Below, one piece after another: positions 29,441 to 30,214 of a DNA stretch of 30,214 bases; position 1 is the stretch's first letter; the number at the start of each line of letters is the position of its first letter. The notes beneath the pieces were generated by a model. That model worked only from the letters and a program-made list of their open reading frames with translations, did not search any database and was not told the DNA's origin. Where the stretch lies: assembly GCF_001949145.1 (NCBI RefSeq), contig NW_019091658.1, positions 187,658 through 217,871 of the forward strand, given 5' to 3'. Source of the stretch: Acanthaster planci (Eukaryota; Echinodermata; Asteroidea; Valvatida; Acanthasteridae). The position numbers were made by a program, and so were the translations under genes.

Positions 29441-30214
29441 GCACCTGCGGCCACCTCACATAAAACCATGCACATTGAGCTGAACCCTGTACAAACGTGA
29501 TACAGGACCACGAGAACTCCCCAAGGCATAAGTTCCAAGTAAACACCAAAACTTAAGGGCATTAGTCAAGAAGGTCAATGATACCCACGATCACTGAGTC
29601 GAGAACGTCCAAAACGGCTCTCAATTTATTTAATACCAGGCATAATATGATAATTTGGCACTATCAACCTAAAGAATGCAAAAGTATAGTATTTACTAAC
29701 GCTAGTTTTTCATGCATAACATAAAGGAAGAAACTTTTACGTAACCCAGTACTTGTTTTAAGAACTGTAAACTGTAAGCCAGTAACTTACAGTATCATGC
29801 AATCTAAATTTCCCACCGCTGGAACATGCGGCCGGTGTAGCCCGTGTGGAACGTCACAGGCTATTAATAAGATACACACGTGTACTGGTATTAATAAATT
29901 GAACTATGTTCAACTCCCCATTGTCATGCAGTGTGGCACATCACAGCGCTGTAGACAATTCAACTTATAAAGCTCAAGATTTAGTTGATGTATAGACCAG
30001 GTAGTTTATCATTTTTTAACAAACAAATGGGGTTTGATTCTTATTCCGTATCAAAAAACTCCCAGTCGTGGGAACCACGACCCACGGAAAAAGAACAGAA
30101 CACTGATGAACGCCTCTCCAACAGGGAAGTTTACAACATGGACAAAATGTAGCTGCGCAGGTTTTCCCGAAAGATTCCACAACCCAAAGATGACAGATGG
30201 ACCCAGTCCCTTTG
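29441..30214. other. Unassigned DNA right of the truncated Polinton
   Basis: No supported gene. Two small perfect palindromes are visible: ACTGTAAG/CTTACAGT with a 7-base loop near 29768-29792 and GTCGTGG/CCACGAC with a 3-base loop near 30065-30081. None of the three frames on either strand continues the polymerase. Confidence 0.5.

Noticed and set aside
29332-29562. Extension of the right polymerase beyond 29440
   Set aside because: All three minus-strand frames between 29440 and 29562 lose any polymerase resemblance, so the open frames reaching 29549 and 29562 are chance extensions.
1-30214. CRISPR arrays, rRNA, tRNA or bacterial operons
   Set aside because: No regularly spaced repeats, no conserved rRNA or tRNA box sequences noticed, and the exon structure and element types are eukaryotic.

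Overview
The window looks like animal nuclear DNA, most likely from a marine invertebrate. Three correctly phased exons of a metazoan checkpoint gene (RAD9) lie on the + strand with normal GT/AG junctions. Coding density outside mobile DNA is low, and the palindrome ACATGT/TACATGTA recurs throughout. The species cannot be fixed from the sequence alone. Almost all other recognisable coding material is transposable-element or virus-like DNA in various states of decay.

Layout. 1-930 (-): N-terminal part of a protein-primed family B DNA polymerase of Polinton/Maverick type, running off the left edge. 931-8024: host intergenic or intronic DNA with small repeats, a possible decayed coding stretch (3938-4160) and a 59-codon LINE reverse-transcriptase relic (7142-7321). 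8025-10164 (+): three consecutive RAD9 exons. 11230-14560 (-): a nearly full-length but frameshifted APE-type LINE. 15259-15560 (-): a candidate host first exon with a CCAAT/CRE-type promoter. 15800-17584 (-): a decayed pogo/Tigger transposase whose 3' end is tandemly duplicated and carries a perfect match to the animal histone 3' stem-loop. 18243-20090 (-): relics of a DIRS-like tyrosine-recombinase retrotransposon. 20261-20850: two copies of a diverged repeat. 20990-29440: a large Polinton (endogenous adintovirus-like) copy, cut off inside its polymerase gene. 29441-30214: unassigned.

The large Polinton has divergent transcription from a 23-bp AT-rich gap at 25362-25384. To the right on + are a small membrane protein and the retroviral-type integrase. 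To the left on - are a small membrane protein, a capsid-type gene, the A32/FtsK-like packaging ATPase, three short apparently intact genes and a long coiled-coil/membrane protein. The polymerase lies on - and converges on the integrase. Several genes share a motif just before the start codon (coding strand close to AAAAWCAGTATATW). The left-edge polymerase fragment has a similar motif. Most of the larger genes carry stops or frameshifts, and the integrase lacks its catalytic glutamate, so this copy cannot be autonomous.

The points most worth a second look are the histone-type stem-loop behind a transposase stop codon, the shared Polinton promoter motif, the two complementary polymerase pieces at the window edges, the insertion inside the polymerase that carries a repeat also found at 2750-2793, and the candidate host first exon at 15259-15427.
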